Positions 18,375-29,819 of a stretch of 64,000 nt of DNA are shown one piece after another. Every line of letters begins with the position of its first letter. Positions within the stretch are counted from its first letter, which is position 1. The notes under the pieces were generated by a model. It saw only the letters and a list, made by a program, of their open reading frames with translations, was not told the DNA's origin and did not search any database. Both the position numbers and the translations under genes were made by a program. Source of the DNA: Nitrosovibrio sp. Nv17 (GTDB lineage Bacteria; Pseudomonadota; Gammaproteobacteria; Burkholderiales; Nitrosomonadaceae); contig NZ_FPIQ01000005.1 in NCBI RefSeq assembly GCF_900119085.1, forward strand, positions 90,795 through 154,794. The letters are read 5' to 3'.

Positions 18375-19541
18375 TCAGTCCGCCTGCTTCCTCAGGAATG
18401 CCGGAATGTCCAGCACGTCCACACCGGACTGCTTCATGGCCTCGACCGTGGCGTCACGCCGCCGGTTGGTGCGTAGCGCGGCGGGGGCGTCCAGTTCCCT
18501 CCAGTTGACGGTATCCGGCAGCACGGCGTTGTCGGTGCCGGTGCGCGTGTGGACGACGCTCAGCGGCCGGGGCTGCGCGCGGTTGCCCACTCCGCCGAGC
18601 CCGGTTGCCACCATGGTGACGCGCAGGTCCTCATGCAGGTTCTCGTCGATCACGGTACCGACGATCACGGTGGCGTCGTCGGCGACGAAGGCCTTGATGG
18701 TACCCATGACCTCGTGCACCTCGCGCATCTTCATGCCCGAACTGGCGGTGATGTTGACCAGCACGCCACGCGCTCCCGCGAGATTCACGTCCTCCAGCAG
18801 GGGGCTGGCGACCGCCTGCTCCGCCGCCGCGCGCGCGCGCTCCATGCCGGAAGCGGTAGCGGAACCCATCATGGCCATGCCCATTTCCGACATGACGGTC
18901 TTCACGTCGGCAAAGTCGACGTTCACCAGGCCGGGGCAATTGATCACCTCGGCGATGCCCGCCACCGCACCGTACAGGACGTTGTTGGCGGCCTTGAATG
19001 CATCCAGCATGCTGATGTCCTCGCCCAGCACCGCCATGAGCTTGTCGTTGGGAATCACGATCAGCGAGTCGACGTGCTGCGACAGGGCCTCCATTCCGGC
19101 TTGCGCCGCCTTCAGCCGCTTCCCCTCGAAGGCGAAGGGTTTTGTCACCACTGCCACGGTGAGGATTTCCAACTCCCGCGCCACCTGCGCCACCACCGGC
19201 GCGGCGCCGGTACCGGTGCCGCCACCCATGCCGGCGGTGATGAACAGCATGTCGGCCCCTTCGATCAGTTCGGCGATGCGATCGCGGTCTTCCATCGCCG
19301 CTTCACGCCCGATCTCCGGATTGGCGCCGGCACCCAACCCCTTGGTGATCGAGGCGCCCAACTGGAGCTGAGTGCGCGCCTGGCTGCGCTTCAACGCCTG
19401 CGCGTCGGTATTGGCGGAGATGAACTCGACACCCTGCACGCCGTTCTGGATCATGTGATCCACGGCGTTGCCGCCGCAACCGCCGACGCCTATCACCTTG
19501 ATGACTGCTTCCTGAGCATGTGTATCCATTATTTCAAACAT
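18375..19541 (-). CDS. ftsZ: Cell division protein FtsZ
   Basis: Tubulin-like GTPase of 388 residues that forms the cytokinetic ring. The GTP-binding loop GMGGGTGTGAAP is at residues 104-115, and the T7 loop region NVDFADVKTVMSEMG follows. The C-terminal conserved peptide LDIPAFLRKQ, which binds FtsA and ZipA, is intact. AAAGGAG lies eight bases ahead of the start. It is the last gene of the division cluster and converges on the M54-like lipoprotein gene; the 78 bases between them contain only a weak 6-bp inverted repeat. Confidence 0.98.
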   Translation of the reverse strand: MFEIMDTHAQEAVIKVIGVGGCGGNAVDHMIQNGVQGVEFISANTDAQALKRSQARTQLQLGASITKGLGAGANPEIGREAAMEDRDRIAELIEGADMLFITAGMGGGTGTGAAPVVAQVARELEILTVAVVTKPFAFEGKRLKAAQAGMEALSQHVDSLIVIPNDKLMAVLGEDISMLDAFKAANNVLYGAVAGIAEVINCPGLVNVDFADVKTVMSEMGMAMMGSATASGMERARAAAEQAVASPLLEDVNLAGARGVLVNITASSGMKMREVHEVMGTIKAFVADDATVIVGTVIDENLHEDLRVTMVATGLGGVGNRAQPRPLSVVHTRTGTDNAVLPDTVNWRELDAPAALRTNRRRDATVEAMKQSGVDVLDIPAFLRKQAD

Positions 19542-19599
19542 GGCGTTTCTCCTTTAAAATGTCAGCCGCGCGACGTACTCGCCACTGCCGACCCCAACG

Positions 19600-20838
19600 T
19601 CAAAAATTCCCCTGAAACCAGCTCTTCATCCTCTCCAGGATGCGCTTGAACGAATTCCCCTGCAGCCGGGTATGCTGGTTGCGCTGGAACTGCTCCATCC
19701 CGGCCATGATCAGGCCGATGCCGGTAGCGCATCGCGGCGTCAGCACCACCTCGGCGAGCCCACCGCGATACTGGGGCAATCCCAGGCGCACCGGCATGTG
19801 GAAAATTTCCTCCCCGAGCTCCACCATGCCCTGGAGGGAACTGCTACCGCCGGTGATGACGATCCCCGACGAGAGCAACTCCTCGAAGCCACTGCGGCGC
19901 AGCTCGGCCTGCACCAGGGAGTAGAGTTCCTCCACCCGCGGTTCGATCACCTCGGCCAGCGTCTGCCGCGAAAGCTGCCGCGCGGCGCGCTCGCCCACTC
20001 CGGCCACCTCCACCATCGCGTGCGGGTCCGCCATGCCGCGCAGCGCGCATCCATAGCGGCACTTGATGTCCTCGGCGTCCTTGGTCGGGGTGCGCAGCGC
20101 CATGGCGATGTCGTTCGTGATCTGGTCTCCCGCGATCGGGATCACGGCGGTATGGCGAATCGCGCCGTGCGTGAAGACGGCGATGTCGGTCGTGCCCCCC
20201 CCGATATCCACCAGGCATACACCCAGATCCTTCTCGTCCTCCGACAGCACGGACATGGAGGAGGCCAATGGCTGCAGCACCAGGTCGCGTACCTCGAGAC
20301 CGCAGCGGCGGACGCATTTCATGATGTTCTGGGCCGCAGATACCGCGCCGGTGACGATATGCACCTTCACCTCCAGTCGGAGGCCGCTCATGCCGATCGG
20401 CTCGCGCACGTCCTCCTGACCGTCTATGATGAACTCCTGGTTGAGGACATGGAGCACCTGCTGATCATTGAGAATGTGCACCGCCTTGGCGGTCTCCATC
20501 ACGCGCTCCACATCCAGTCTGGATACTTCCCTATCCTTCACCGCCACCATGCCATGAGAATTGAAACTCCTGATGTGGCTGCCGGCGATACCCGTATACA
20601 CTTCCCGTATCTTGCAGTCGGCCATGAGCTCCGCTTCTTCCAGTGCGCGCTGGATCGCGCTCACGGTCGTCTCGATGTTGACGACCACGCCCTTCTTCAG
20701 CCCACGCGAGGGATGGCTGCCCATGCCGATCACTTCGAATCCACCTTCGGCCTTCGCCTCCGCGACAATGGCGACGATCTTGGACGTACCGATGTCAAGG
20801 CCGACGATCAAGTTCCTGCTGTCATTGAGCCTGGCCAT
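19600..20838 (-). CDS. ftsA: Cell division protein FtsA
   Basis: Actin-like membrane tether of the Z-ring, 412 residues from the ATG at 20838. Phosphate-binding loops LDIGTSKIVAIVAE and DIGGGTTDIAVF and the 1C-domain insertion characteristic of FtsA are present. The C-terminal amphipathic helix (RILERMKSWFQGNF) would bind the membrane. An ATG three codons upstream (20847) is equally possible. The gene overlaps nothing: ftsQ ends 41 bases upstream and ftsZ starts 59 bases downstream. Confidence 0.97.
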   Translation of the reverse strand: MARLNDSRNLIVGLDIGTSKIVAIVAEAKAEGGFEVIGMGSHPSRGLKKGVVVNIETTVSAIQRALEEAELMADCKIREVYTGIAGSHIRSFNSHGMVAVKDREVSRLDVERVMETAKAVHILNDQQVLHVLNQEFIIDGQEDVREPIGMSGLRLEVKVHIVTGAVSAAQNIMKCVRRCGLEVRDLVLQPLASSMSVLSEDEKDLGVCLVDIGGGTTDIAVFTHGAIRHTAVIPIAGDQITNDIAMALRTPTKDAEDIKCRYGCALRGMADPHAMVEVAGVGERAARQLSRQTLAEVIEPRVEELYSLVQAELRRSGFEELLSSGIVITGGSSSLQGMVELGEEIFHMPVRLGLPQYRGGLAEVVLTPRCATGIGLIMAGMEQFQRNQHTRLQGNSFKRILERMKSWFQGNF

Positions 20839-20878
20839 CTGTCTCATGCATCCGTAACCATTTCGATCATGCTCACCA

Positions 20879-21577
20879 TCACCGCACCGCGAATCCATTG
20901 GGATAGCGCAGATCCACATGGCTGGGCGGCGGACTCAGCCTTGCGAGGAGATGGTCGTGCGTCCTCACGTACCGGGCCAGGCGTGCCGTCATCTGTTCGC
21001 GTCCGAGCTCCAGCACGAGTCCGTCGTCCAGATGGACGCGCCAGGCGCGCCGCGGCGAAAGATCCATCCGGCCGATGCGCCGGCCCAGAGGCTGCAGCAA
21101 TTCCGTGAAGACCGCGTAGCGCCGCGCCATGTCGCCGGCGGTGCCAGCGGGGCCGTCGAACTGCGGCAGCGTCTCGTCGGATTCCCCGCTGAACGTCTCG
21201 CCATGGATGTTGACCAGCATGCCCTCGCCCCAGCGTGCCAGCGCCACGTGTTCTTCGAGGGTTACCTCCAGGGCCTGGGGCCACAGCCGCCGTATCGTCA
21301 CGGTGCGTACCCACGGCAGTTTCCCGAACGCACGGCGCATGGCGTCGAGGTCCAGCGCCAGAAAACTGCCGATGGGCTCGTCGCGAATAGCGGCTTCGGC
21401 CTGCGCGTGTGTAACATGCCGCGGTTTTCCACCCTCCCGATCGACGACGACGATCTCCCGCAGCGGCAGCACCGGCAGCCGCAACGCCCACTGGCCCGCA
21501 ACATACGCCACCGACAGGACGACCAGCAGGTACAGCGAGTTCGCAACCAAATCCAGCACTTCGTGGTCATCCCACAT
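20879..21577 (-). CDS. ftsQ: Cell division protein FtsQ
   Basis: A 232-residue bitopic division protein. A short cytoplasmic tail precedes one transmembrane helix (about residues 11-30), then the POTRA domain starts at [13 protein letters not shown] and the FtsQ beta domain follows. FtsQ links early and late divisome proteins through FtsB and FtsL. The start overlaps the ddl stop by 11 bases, indicating translational coupling. Confidence 0.93.
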   Translation of the reverse strand: MWDDHEVLDLVANSLYLLVVLSVAYVAGQWALRLPVLPLREIVVVDREGGKPRHVTHAQAEAAIRDEPIGSFLALDLDAMRRAFGKLPWVRTVTIRRLWPQALEVTLEEHVALARWGEGMLVNIHGETFSGESDETLPQFDGPAGTAGDMARRYAVFTELLQPLGRRIGRMDLSPRRAWRVHLDDGLVLELGREQMTARLARYVRTHDHLLARLSPPPSHVDLRYPNGFAVR

Positions 21578-22484
21578 GGGCGAGCTCCAGTATCCTCAAT
21601 ACCAGCCGGTCGAACGGGATCCCCGCAGCCTTCGCCGCCATCGGCACCAGACTGTGGCTGGTCATGCCGGGCGAGGTATTGGCCTCGATGAGATAGGCCT
21701 TGCCGGCTTCATCCCGTATCACGTCCACCCTGCCCCATCCTTCGCATCCCAGGATCCGGTACGCCTTCAGCGCCTGCGCCTGGATCGCCTCCTCTTCCGT
21801 GGCGGGCAGGCCACTCGGGCAGTCGTAGCGGGTATCGGTCGCCACGTACTTTGCGTGGTAGTCGTACAGGCCGCTCGCGGCCCGGATGCGCACCAGCGGC
21901 AGAGGCGTTTCCTCCAGTATGCCCACGGTCAGCTCCATGCCCGCGATGTACTGCTCCGCCAGCACCATCGAATCGTGCCGTGCCGCCAGTTCGTAGGCGG
22001 CCGGCAAATCTGCCGCCGCGACCACCTTGCTCAGACCGATGGTCGAGCCTTCCCGGGCGGGCTTGACGATCAACGGCAGACCCAGCGCCTCCACCACCGC
22101 GTCGGTCTTGCTGCCGGCGTCCATCAGCACATGGCGCGGCGTGTCGATGCCGGCCTGCTCCCACAACAGCTTGGTGCGCCACTTGTCCATCGCCAGGGCG
22201 CTCGCCATGACCCCGCTGCCGGTATAGGGCAGATCCATGAGTTCCAGCGCCCCCTGGATCGTGCCATCCTCGCCGTAGCGCCCGTGCAGGGCAATGTGCA
22301 CGCGTTCGAACCCCTGCTGCAGGAGCACCTCCATGCGTTGTCCCGCGGGATCGAAGGGATGGGCGTCCACGCCCTGGCGGCACAGCGCGTCGAGTACCGC
22401 CGCGCCGCTTTGAAGCGAAATCTCGCGCTCGGCGGAACGCCCGCCCAGAAGCACCGCGACCTTGCCGAAGCTTGTGTGCGTCAT
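21567..22484 (-). CDS. ddl: D-alanine--D-alanine ligase
   Basis: ATP-grasp ligase of 305 residues that makes the D-Ala-D-Ala dipeptide for Mur[15 protein letters not shown] near the N-terminus, [13 protein letters not shown], and the C-terminal [15 protein letters not shown] identify the family; the length matches the DdlB type. The start overlaps murB by four bases. Confidence 0.97.
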   Translation of the reverse strand: MTHTSFGKVAVLLGGRSAEREISLQSGAAVLDALCRQGVDAHPFDPAGQRMEVLLQQGFERVHIALHGRYGEDGTIQGALELMDLPYTGSGVMASALAMDKWRTKLLWEQAGIDTPRHVLMDAGSKTDAVVEALGLPLIVKPAREGSTIGLSKVVAAADLPAAYELAARHDSMVLAEQYIAGMELTVGILEETPLPLVRIRAASGLYDYHAKYVATDTRYDCPSGLPATEEEAIQAQALKAYRILGCEGWGRVDVIRDEAGKAYLIEANTSPGMTSHSLVPMAAKAAGIPFDRLVLRILELAHVG

Positions 22485-23503
22485 GATGCCCCCCCTTCCG
22501 GCCCGTTATCCGCCAGGCGCCCCGGGGCTACGCCCGATGCAGCAGGCACGCCGATGATGCGTACCTCCCGCACCAGATCGACGCCGGTCCTTTTCTTCAC
22601 CGTATCGTGCACCCGCCCGATCAGTGCCTCGATCTGCGCCGCAGTGGCCTCCCCGGTATTGACGATGAAATTCGCATGCTTCGGGGATACCATCGCCCCC
22701 CCTGCGCGCAGCCCCTTCAGTCCGCACGACTCGATCAGCCGTGCGGCGAAATCCCCGGGCGGATTGCGGAATACCGAACCGGCATTGGGCAGGTTGAGCG
22801 GCTGGCTGTCGTTGCGCCGGGCCAGCAGTTCCCGCATCTGCCGCCGCAGGGCGCTATCGTCACCGGCCCTCAGCCTGAAGCTCCCCTGGACGAACCATTC
22901 TTCGTTCGGGACATCGGCCCCGCCATCTTCCGACCGAGGCTTCAGCGCGACCTGCCGGTAGCCGATCTCATAGTCGCCAGGCGTGCGTTCGCGCAGCCGG
23001 CCGGTGCGATCGACCGTGCGCACCTGCTCGACGATTCCCCAGGTCTCCGCGCCATGGCATCCTGCATTCATCGCCAGCGCGCCACCCACCGTACCCGGTA
23101 TGCCAGCCAGGAATTCGGCACCCCCCAGATGGCGCGACGCGGCATACCGCGCCAGCTTGGCGCAGGTCACTCCCGCACCGGCGACGATCAGCCCGCCGCC
23201 CTCGCCCCCCTCGGCCGGTGACTGGCGCAGGTCGTCGAGGCGCGCATGCAGCACCACCACCGTGCCACGCACGCCCCCGTCCCGGACCAGCAGGTTGCTG
23301 CCCAGACCCATCACGTGTATCGGCTCGTCCTGCGCCAGACTGCGTAGAAAGTACCGCAGGTCATCCAGGTCGGCCGGGATGTAGAGCCGCTCGGCCGCAC
23401 CGCCCACCCGCCATGAGGTATGTTTTTTCAGCGGCTCCTGTACGCGCATCGTTCCCCTCAATACCCTCATTTCAGCAGACATCCCCCGATCGGTTTCCGG
23501 CAT
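22481..23503 (-). CDS. murB: UDP-N-acetylenolpyruvoylglucosamine reductase
   Basis: FAD-dependent reductase that completes UDP-MurNAc. FAD-binding [18 protein letters not shown] and [15 protein letters not shown] are present, and [16 protein letters not shown] carries the catalytic serine segment. Several in-frame starts exist: 23566 (seven bases after murC, AGGT upstream), 23503 (GAGG five bases upstream), and 23482 (closest to the usual family N-terminus). I chose 23503 for its ribosome site, giving 340 residues; the extra N-terminal residues lack family similarity. Confidence 0.93.
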   Translation of the reverse strand: MPETDRGMSAEMRVLRGTMRVQEPLKKHTSWRVGGAAERLYIPADLDDLRYFLRSLAQDEPIHVMGLGSNLLVRDGGVRGTVVVLHARLDDLRQSPAEGGEGGGLIVAGAGVTCAKLARYAASRHLGGAEFLAGIPGTVGGALAMNAGCHGAETWGIVEQVRTVDRTGRLRERTPGDYEIGYRQVALKPRSEDGGADVPNEEWFVQGSFRLRAGDDSALRRQMRELLARRNDSQPLNLPNAGSVFRNPPGDFAARLIESCGLKGLRAGGAMVSPKHANFIVNTGEATAAQIEALIGRVHDTVKKRTGVDLVREVRIIGVPAASGVAPGRLADNGPEGGAS

Positions 23504-23573
23504 GCCTGCCTCGAACCCGGCGATCTGCCGCGGGACCTGCCAGCCGATGTCTTTTTCCGCAAGCATGGCATGC

Positions 23574-24992
23574 TCAGACCTGGAACAGGCGCCCGATGCC
23601 GGACGCCACCCCACCTACCGATCCCGCCCCCATGACCAGGACAACGTCATTCTCTCGCACCACGCCGCGCACAGCGGCCGGCAACTCATCCACTGCTTCG
23701 ACGTATATCGGCTCGACTTTTCCGAGCACCCTCAGCGCGCGGGCGAGCGAGCGGCTATCGGCCGCCACGATGGGCGCCTCGCCCGCCGCATACACCTCGG
23801 TCAGCAACAGCACGTCGACGGTAGAGAGCACTCTGACGAAATCCTCGAACAGATCCCGGGTGCGCGAATAACGATGCGGCTGAAATGCCAGCACCAGCCT
23901 GCGGCCGGGGAAGGCTCCACGCACGGCGTCTATGGTGGCGGCCATCTCCACCGGATGATGGCCGTAGTCGTCGATCAGCGTGAAACTGCCGTCCGCATCC
24001 GCCCGGGCATCATCGGCCAACGGAATTTCTCCGTGGCGCTGGAAGCGCCGGTCCACGCCCCTGAAACTCTCCAGCGCGCTGACGATGGCCGTATCCGCGA
24101 CACCGATCTCGTTGCCGACGGCAATGGCTGCAAGCGCGTTCTGTACGTTGTGCAAGCCCGGCAGGTTCAGGACGATCCGAAGCTTGCGAGTCCGTCCGTT
24201 GACCCCCACCAGCGCGGTGAAGCGCATCCGGCCCGCATCGTGACGGATGTCGACGGCTCGAACCTGGGCGGTCTCCGACAGGCCATAGGTGGTGATGGGC
24301 TTGGTTATGCCTGCCACGATCTCGCGCACGTTGGCATCATCCACGCACAGCACTGCCATGCCGTAGAACGGCAGGTGCTGCAAGAAATCGATGAATGCCT
24401 GCCTGAGTTTGCCGATGTCGTGGCCGTAGGTTCCCATGTGGTCCGCGTCGATATTGGTCACGACCGCCAGGACAGGCTGCAGGTAGAGGAAGGAAGCGTC
24501 CGACTCATCCGCTTCCACCACGATGAACTCGCCCTTGCCGAGCTTGGCGTGGGAACCGGCAGCCTCCAGCCTGCCCCCGATGACGAACGTCGGATCCATC
24601 TGTGCCTCTGCCAGGATGCTGGCGACGAGGCTGGTGGTCGTGGTCTTGCCGTGCGTGCCGGCAATGGCGATTCCCTGGCGTAACCTCAGCAGTTCCGCCA
24701 GCATGATGGCACGCGGCACCACCGGCACCTTGCGCGCGCGCGCGGCGATCACCTCCGGATTGTCCGGACCGATCGCCGTGGAAACCACGACCGCATCCGC
24801 CGCTGCAACGTGGCCCTCGGCATGGCCCTGATGGATGGCGGCGCCCAGCTTCTTCAGGCGACGGGTGATCGCCGTACCGGACAGATCCGAACCGCTCACC
24901 CGGTAGCCCAGGTTGAGCAGCACCTCGGCGATACCGCTCATGCCGGAACCGCCGATGCCGACGAAGTGCACGTGCTTGACCTTGTGCCTCAT
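23574..24992 (-). CDS. murC: UDP-N-acetylmuramate--L-alanine ligase
   Basis: First Mur ligase, adding L-Ala to UDP-MurNAc, 472 residues. The N-terminal UDP-binding motif [18 protein letters not shown], the ATP loop [15 protein letters not shown], and [14 protein letters not shown] with the C-terminal nucleotide domain are all present. It follows murG after 10 bases. Confidence 0.97.
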   Translation of the reverse strand: MRHKVKHVHFVGIGGSGMSGIAEVLLNLGYRVSGSDLSGTAITRRLKKLGAAIHQGHAEGHVAAADAVVVSTAIGPDNPEVIAARARKVPVVPRAIMLAELLRLRQGIAIAGTHGKTTTTSLVASILAEAQMDPTFVIGGRLEAAGSHAKLGKGEFIVVEADESDASFLYLQPVLAVVTNIDADHMGTYGHDIGKLRQAFIDFLQHLPFYGMAVLCVDDANVREIVAGITKPITTYGLSETAQVRAVDIRHDAGRMRFTALVGVNGRTRKLRIVLNLPGLHNVQNALAAIAVGNEIGVADTAIVSALESFRGVDRRFQRHGEIPLADDARADADGSFTLIDDYGHHPVEMAATIDAVRGAFPGRRLVLAFQPHRYSRTRDLFEDFVRVLSTVDVLLLTEVYAAGEAPIVAADSRSLARALRVLGKVEPIYVEAVDELPAAVRGVVRENDVVLVMGAGSVGGVASGIGRLFQV

Positions 24993-25002
24993 GCGGTACG
25001 CC

Positions 25003-26076
25003 TCATGTCTTCACCATCTCCATGCAGGCCTCCGCCACTACGCGCGTGGCCTCCGGCCGTGCCAGCGTGTGTGCGTTCCGGGCCATCTGCAGCAATGCCT
25101 CGCGCGTCAGACCCCGCAGCAGATCCGCCAGCCCCTGCGTCGTCAATTTCTCCTGCGGCAGCAGCAGCGCCGCCTGCCGGTCGCTCAGGAAGCGAGCGTT
25201 GGCAGTCTGGTGATCGTCGACGGCGTACGGATAAGGCACCAGGATGCTGGCCACACCCGCCGCGGCCAACTCGGCCACGGTCAGTGCCCCGGCACGGCAC
25301 ACCACCACATCGGTGTCGGCATAGCGTGCAGCCATGTCATCGATGAAGGCGACCAGGTCGCCCTCCACTCCGGCCTGAGCATAGTTCCGCTTCAGGACAT
25401 CCAGATGCCGGGCACCCGCCTGATGCACGACCTGCGGCCGCAACGCCTCCGGAATCCGCCCCAGAGCCTGGGGCACGGTGGTATTCAATACTTGTGCGCC
25501 CAGGCTTCCGCCTACCACCAGCAACCTCAGCCTGCCGCTGCGTGCCGCGTATCGGGTATCCGGTGCCCCCAGTCGGCCGATGTCGCCGCGTACCGGATTG
25601 CCGGACACGATGACCTTGCCGTCCCCCGGGATCACGCCTGGAAATCCCAGCAGGATCCTGTCGGCGAGCCTCGCCAGGACGCGATTGGCGAGACCGGGGA
25701 TCGAATTCTGCTCGTGCACCAGCAATGGCCTGTTCAGGAAAGCGGCCATCAGCCCGCCGGGGAATGCAGGGTAGCCCCCCATGCCCAGCACCACGTCCGG
25801 GCGTACCCGGCGGATGATCGCAGCGCTCTGCCACAGCGCCGCCAGCAAGCGCGCAGGCAGTGTGAGCCAGGTCACGAGCCCCTTCCCTCTCAGCCCGGAA
25901 AACCGTATCGTCTCCATGACATAACCCCGTTGCGACATCAAAGCCCCTTCCATCCCCCGCTCCGTTCCCAGCCATACCACGCGCCAGCCCGCCGCCCGCA
26001 TGTAGTCCGCGACTGCCAGCCCCGGAAACACATGTCCTCCGGTCCCTCCCGCCATGATGAGTATGGTGAGGCTCAC
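25003..26076 (-). CDS. murG: UDP-N-acetylglucosamine transferase MurG (lipid II synthesis)
   Basis: GT28 glycosyltransferase that converts lipid I to lipid II at the inner leaflet. From the GTG at 26076 it has 357 residues and starts with the glycine loop [14 protein letters not shown], followed by [12 protein letters not shown] and the donor site [10 protein letters not shown] and [15 protein letters not shown]. The GTG overlaps the ftsW stop as GTGA, typical of a coupled start. A much longer reading in this frame upstream is a shadow of ftsW. Confidence 0.96.
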   Translation of the reverse strand: MSLTILIMAGGTGGHVFPGLAVADYMRAAGWRVVWLGTERGMEGALMSQRGYVMETIRFSGLRGKGLVTWLTLPARLLAALWQSAAIIRRVRPDVVLGMGGYPAFPGGLMAAFLNRPLLVHEQNSIPGLANRVLARLADRILLGFPGVIPGDGKVIVSGNPVRGDIGRLGAPDTRYAARSGRLRLLVVGGSLGAQVLNTTVPQALGRIPEALRPQVVHQAGARHLDVLKRNYAQAGVEGDLVAFIDDMAARYADTDVVVCRAGALTVAELAAAGVASILVPYPYAVDDHQTANARFLSDRQAALLLPQEKLTTQGLADLLRGLTREALLQMARNAHTLARPEATRVVAEACMEMVKT

Positions 26077-27236
26077 GCCGCGAACCCCTTCATCAATTGC
26101 CGATTCTCCCAGTCCACCCGCAGCAGCACCGCCAGCGCGATGCAGTTGGCGACGATGCTGCTGCCGCCGAAACTCATCAGCGGCAAGGTCAGTCCCTTCG
26201 TCGGCAGCACGCCCATGTTCACGCCCATGTTGATGAGCGCCTGTACGCCCAGCCAGACGCCGATGCCCTGGGCGACCAGCGCGGCGTAGGGACGCTCGCG
26301 CACTGCCGCTTGACGACCGATGATGAAAGCCCGTACCAGCAGCACCGCAAACAGCAGCATCACTGCCAGAATGCCGGCGAAGCCGAGTTCCTCCGCGATC
26401 ACCGCCAACAGGAAATCGGTATGGGCCTCGGGCAGGTAGAACAGCTTCTCGACGCTCCCGCCGAGACCGACACCCAGCCATTCGCCGCGCCCGAACGCAA
26501 TCAGGGCATGACTCAGCTGATAGCCTTTTCCATAAGGGTCGTCCCACGGATTCATGAATCCCAGAAATCGCTGCAAACGGTAAGGTCGCGCCCAGACCAG
26601 CAGCAGCAGGCCGATCCCCAACAATCCCGTCAGACCCGTGAACAGCCCGAGGCGCATGCCTCCCAGGAACAGCACCGCCATGATGATGCACGTGACGACC
26701 ACGAATGCTCCCAGATCCGGCTCCAGCAGCAGCAATGAGCCGATGACGAGAATGACGGCCAGCATGGGCAGGAAGCCCCTGCGGAAACTGGCGAGATGCG
26801 CCGCCTTGCGAACCGTATAGTGGGCGGCGTACAGCACCACGAACAGCTTCATGAACTCGGACGGCTGCAGGTTCACGATCAGCAGCGGAATCCAGCGCCG
26901 GCTGCCGTTGACCTCTCGGCCTATTCCCGGAACCAGCACCAGTGCCAGCAGTGCCAGCCCGGCGAGAAACAGGTACGGCGAGCACGCATGCCACGTCCGC
27001 ATCGGCACCTGGAATGCAACCGCCCCTGCCATCAGGCCCACCACCACGTAGGCGCCATGGCGGACGAGGTAGTAGGTGGACTGGCCATCGGTGCCGCGCC
27101 CCGCCTCGGCAATGGCGATGGAGGCGGAATAGACCATCACCGTTCCGAGACCCAGCAGCAGCACCGCGGACCAGACCAGGGACCGATCGAAGTCGGCTGG
27201 AGGCCGCCGGTAGTCCAGATCATTCTGATAGATCAT
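26073..27236 (-). CDS. ftsW: Lipid II polymerase FtsW (SEDS family)
   Basis: Septal peptidoglycan glycosyltransferase of 387 residues with about ten transmembrane helices. SEDS signatures seen include [10 protein letters not shown], the large extracytoplasmic loop with [27 protein letters not shown] split around its catalytic aspartate region, and the C-terminal [10 protein letters not shown]. It works with FtsI encoded in the same cluster. The start is two bases after the murD stop; the long upstream extension in frame is a shadow. Confidence 0.96.
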   Translation of the reverse strand: MIYQNDLDYRRPPADFDRSLVWSAVLLLGLGTVMVYSASIAIAEAGRGTDGQSTYYLVRHGAYVVVGLMAGAVAFQVPMRTWHACSPYLFLAGLALLALVLVPGIGREVNGSRRWIPLLIVNLQPSEFMKLFVVLYAAHYTVRKAAHLASFRRGFLPMLAVILVIGSLLLLEPDLGAFVVVTCIIMAVLFLGGMRLGLFTGLTGLLGIGLLLLVWARPYRLQRFLGFMNPWDDPYGKGYQLSHALIAFGRGEWLGVGLGGSVEKLFYLPEAHTDFLLAVIAEELGFAGILAVMLLFAVLLVRAFIIGRQAAVRERPYAALVAQGIGVWLGVQALINMGVNMGVLPTKGLTLPLMSFGGSSIVANCIALAVLLRVDWENRQLMKGFAA

Positions 27237-27238
27237 CG

Positions 27239-28660
27239 TCACGGCGAGGCCTGCGCAGCATCCGGAAGACCCTCCTGTATCCTCCGCACCGCCGCCACGA
27301 ACACTTCGGCGCGATGCGCGTAGTGCCTGAACATGTCGAGGCTGGCACACGCCGGCGACATCAGTACAGCGTCGCCTTTCCGTGCCAGCGCAAAACTCTT
27401 CCGCACCGCTTCTTCCAGGGTATCTGCACGATGCAGCGGCACCCCGCACCCTTCCAGGGCGGCGTGGATGCGTCCGGCATCGCGTCCGATCAATACCACC
27501 GCCCGTGCATGCCTTGTGACGGGAGGCGCCAAGGGAGAAAAGTCCTGCCCTTTGCCGTCGCCGCCGGCGATCAGCACCGCTGGTTGCATCATGCCTCTGA
27601 GCGCGGCCACCGTGGCACCGACGTTGGTCCCCTTGGAATCGTCGTAGAACGTCACGCCGCCGACCTCAGCCACCTGCTGCATGCGGTGCGGCAGTGCCCG
27701 AAACTCGCGCAGGGCCTGCAGCAGGGGATCGAGCGGCAGACCGACGGCCCGGCACAGCGCCAGGGCCGCGAGCGCATTGGCGGCGTTGTGCAGGCCCGCC
27801 ACGCCCAGTTCGCCGATCCGCATCAGGCGGACATCCCCTTGCGCCAGCCAGACATCGCCGTCGCGTAGCAGACCAAAATCGTCGCCTGCCGGACGATCGA
27901 GGCCGAAGGATACCTGTCTGCGTCCCGCCACAGCCATGGTACGCACCCGGAAATCGTCCCGGTTCAGCACCTGCACCCCGCCATCGGCCACGCTGGCCCG
28001 GAAAAGCCGGGCCTTGGCGGCGGCATAGTCCTCCATCCCCGCATAGCGATCGAGATGATCCTCGCTCAGATTCAATACCGTCGCCGCGTCGGCGGCGAGA
28101 CTGCGGGTGGCCTCCAGCTGGAAGCTGGACAGCTCCAGCACCCATGCCTGTGGCTGTTCGCCCGCGTCCAGGCGCCGCGTCAGCGCATCCAGCACCGCTG
28201 GTCCGATGTTGCCTGCCACCTCGACATCCCATCCCGCCTTCCTTGCCATCGCGCCCGTCATGGCGGTCACGGTCGTCTTGCCGTTGGAACCGGTGATGGC
28301 GATGATTCTCGGCCTTTCCGGGGCGACTCGTGCGATCGCCCAGGCGAAGAGCTCCATGTCCCCCGCCAGCGGCACGCCGCGCCGCGCCGCATCCCGCACC
28401 ACCGGCTCCGTGTGGGGCACTCCGGGACTGAGCGCGACCAGGTCGATGCCGGCCGCCACGCCGGCGATGGCGCCAGGCCCATCCGCACCTGTAGCGATGC
28501 GGCCGCCGGGCAGCAACCGTCTCAGCTCTTCGAGGCACGGCGGTACGGCGCGGGTATCGACCGCCCGCACCTCGGCACCCAGGCGCTGCAGCCATCGAGC
28601 CATGGAAAGGCCGGTTTCGCCCATCCCCACGACCAGTACCGCCTTGTTCTCCACGTTCAT
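27239..28660 (-). CDS. murD: UDP-N-acetylmuramoyl-L-alanine--D-glutamate ligase
   Basis: Second Mur ligase (adds D-Glu), 473 residues. [17 protein letters not shown] is the UDP-binding loop, [14 protein letters not shown] the ATP loop, and [10 protein letters not shown] and [15 protein letters not shown] are family motifs. It lies 13 bases after mraY. Confidence 0.97.
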   Translation of the reverse strand: MNVENKAVLVVGMGETGLSMARWLQRLGAEVRAVDTRAVPPCLEELRRLLPGGRIATGADGPGAIAGVAAGIDLVALSPGVPHTEPVVRDAARRGVPLAGDMELFAWAIARVAPERPRIIAITGSNGKTTVTAMTGAMARKAGWDVEVAGNIGPAVLDALTRRLDAGEQPQAWVLELSSFQLEATRSLAADAATVLNLSEDHLDRYAGMEDYAAAKARLFRASVADGGVQVLNRDDFRVRTMAVAGRRQVSFGLDRPAGDDFGLLRDGDVWLAQGDVRLMRIGELGVAGLHNAANALAALALCRAVGLPLDPLLQALREFRALPHRMQQVAEVGGVTFYDDSKGTNVGATVAALRGMMQPAVLIAGGDGKGQDFSPLAPPVTRHARAVVLIGRDAGRIHAALEGCGVPLHRADTLEEAVRKSFALARKGDAVLMSPACASLDMFRHYAHRAEVFVAAVRRIQEGLPDAAQASP

Positions 28661-28673
28661 GGACCGGTCTTCC

Positions 28674-29759
28674 TCATCTCAGCTTGAGTGACGACAGCCC
28701 GAACAGCACCAGCATCATGGTAATGATCCAGAAGCGCACCACGACCTGATTCTCCTTCCACCCCTTCAGCTCGTAGTGATGGTGCAGCGGCGCCATGCGA
28801 AAGATACGCCGGCCCAGAAGCTTGAACGAAGCCACCTGCAGCATCACCGACAGCGTTTCCACCACGAAGACGCCGCCCATGATGACCAGCACGATCTCCT
28901 GGCGCACGATCACCGTCACCGCGCCGAGCGCCGCTCCGAGCGCGAGGGCGCCGACGTCGCCCATGAACACCTCTGCGGGGTAGGCGTTGAACCACAGAAA
29001 GGCCAGTCCCGCACCCGCCAGGGCCCCGCAGAAGACGGCCAGTTCGCCGGCGTGCGGGATGTGGGGAATACCCAGGTACTTGGCGAACACCGCATGCCCG
29101 GCCGCATAGGCGAAGATCGCCAGCGCACTGCTGATCATCACCGTGGGCATGATGGCCAGGCCGTCGAGGCCATCGGTCAGATTCACCGCGTTGCTGGTGC
29201 CCACGATCACCAGATAGGTGAGCGCGACGAAACCGGCCACCCCCAAGGGAATCGCCACCTGCTTGAAGAAGGGCACGATCATGGTGGTCTGCGCCGGCAT
29301 TTCGGCCGTCACCGCGAGGTACAGTGCAACCGAGAAGGCAATCGCCGACTGCCAGAAGAATTTCGCCGCGACGGAAAGACCCTTGGGATTGCGGTACACC
29401 ACCTTGCGATAATCGTCCACCCAGCCGATCACGCCAAAGCCCAGCGTGGTCACCAGCACCACCCAGACGTAGCGGTTGCCGAGATCCGCCCACAGCAGGG
29501 TGGAGACGGCGATGGAAACCAGGATCAGCGCGCCGCCCATGGTGGGTGTCCCCGCCTTGACCAGATGAGTCTGGGGTCCGTCGTCGCGCACCGACTGGCC
29601 AATCTTGTATGCAGTGAGCTTGCGTATCATGGCGGGCCCGATGACGAATGAAATCGCAAGCGACGTGAGCGCGGCGAGCACGGTGCGCAGGGTGATGTAG
29701 CTGAATACGTTGAAGCCGCGCACATCCCGCGCCAGCCATTGCGCGAGTTCTAGCAGCAT
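28674..29759 (-). CDS. mraY: Phospho-N-acetylmuramoyl-pentapeptide transferase MraY
   Basis: Integral membrane enzyme making lipid I from UDP-MurNAc-pentapeptide and undecaprenyl phosphate, 361 residues with about ten helices. GTPTMGGAL, the catalytic [10 protein letters not shown] and [12 protein letters not shown] motifs, and HHHYELKGW near the C-terminus are all intact. Murein synthesis passes from this step to MurG in the same operon. Confidence 0.98.
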   Translation of the reverse strand: MLLELAQWLARDVRGFNVFSYITLRTVLAALTSLAISFVIGPAMIRKLTAYKIGQSVRDDGPQTHLVKAGTPTMGGALILVSIAVSTLLWADLGNRYVWVVLVTTLGFGVIGWVDDYRKVVYRNPKGLSVAAKFFWQSAIAFSVALYLAVTAEMPAQTTMIVPFFKQVAIPLGVAGFVALTYLVIVGTSNAVNLTDGLDGLAIMPTVMISSALAIFAYAAGHAVFAKYLGIPHIPHAGELAVFCGALAGAGLAFLWFNAYPAEVFMGDVGALALGAALGAVTVIVRQEIVLVIMGGVFVVETLSVMLQVASFKLLGRRIFRMAPLHHHYELKGWKENQVVVRFWIITMMLVLFGLSSLKLR

Positions 29760-29819
29760 CGCGGGTACCCCGGCGCTGCAACGCCCGTCGTAACCCGCGC
29801 AAGACCAGACCGGAACGGA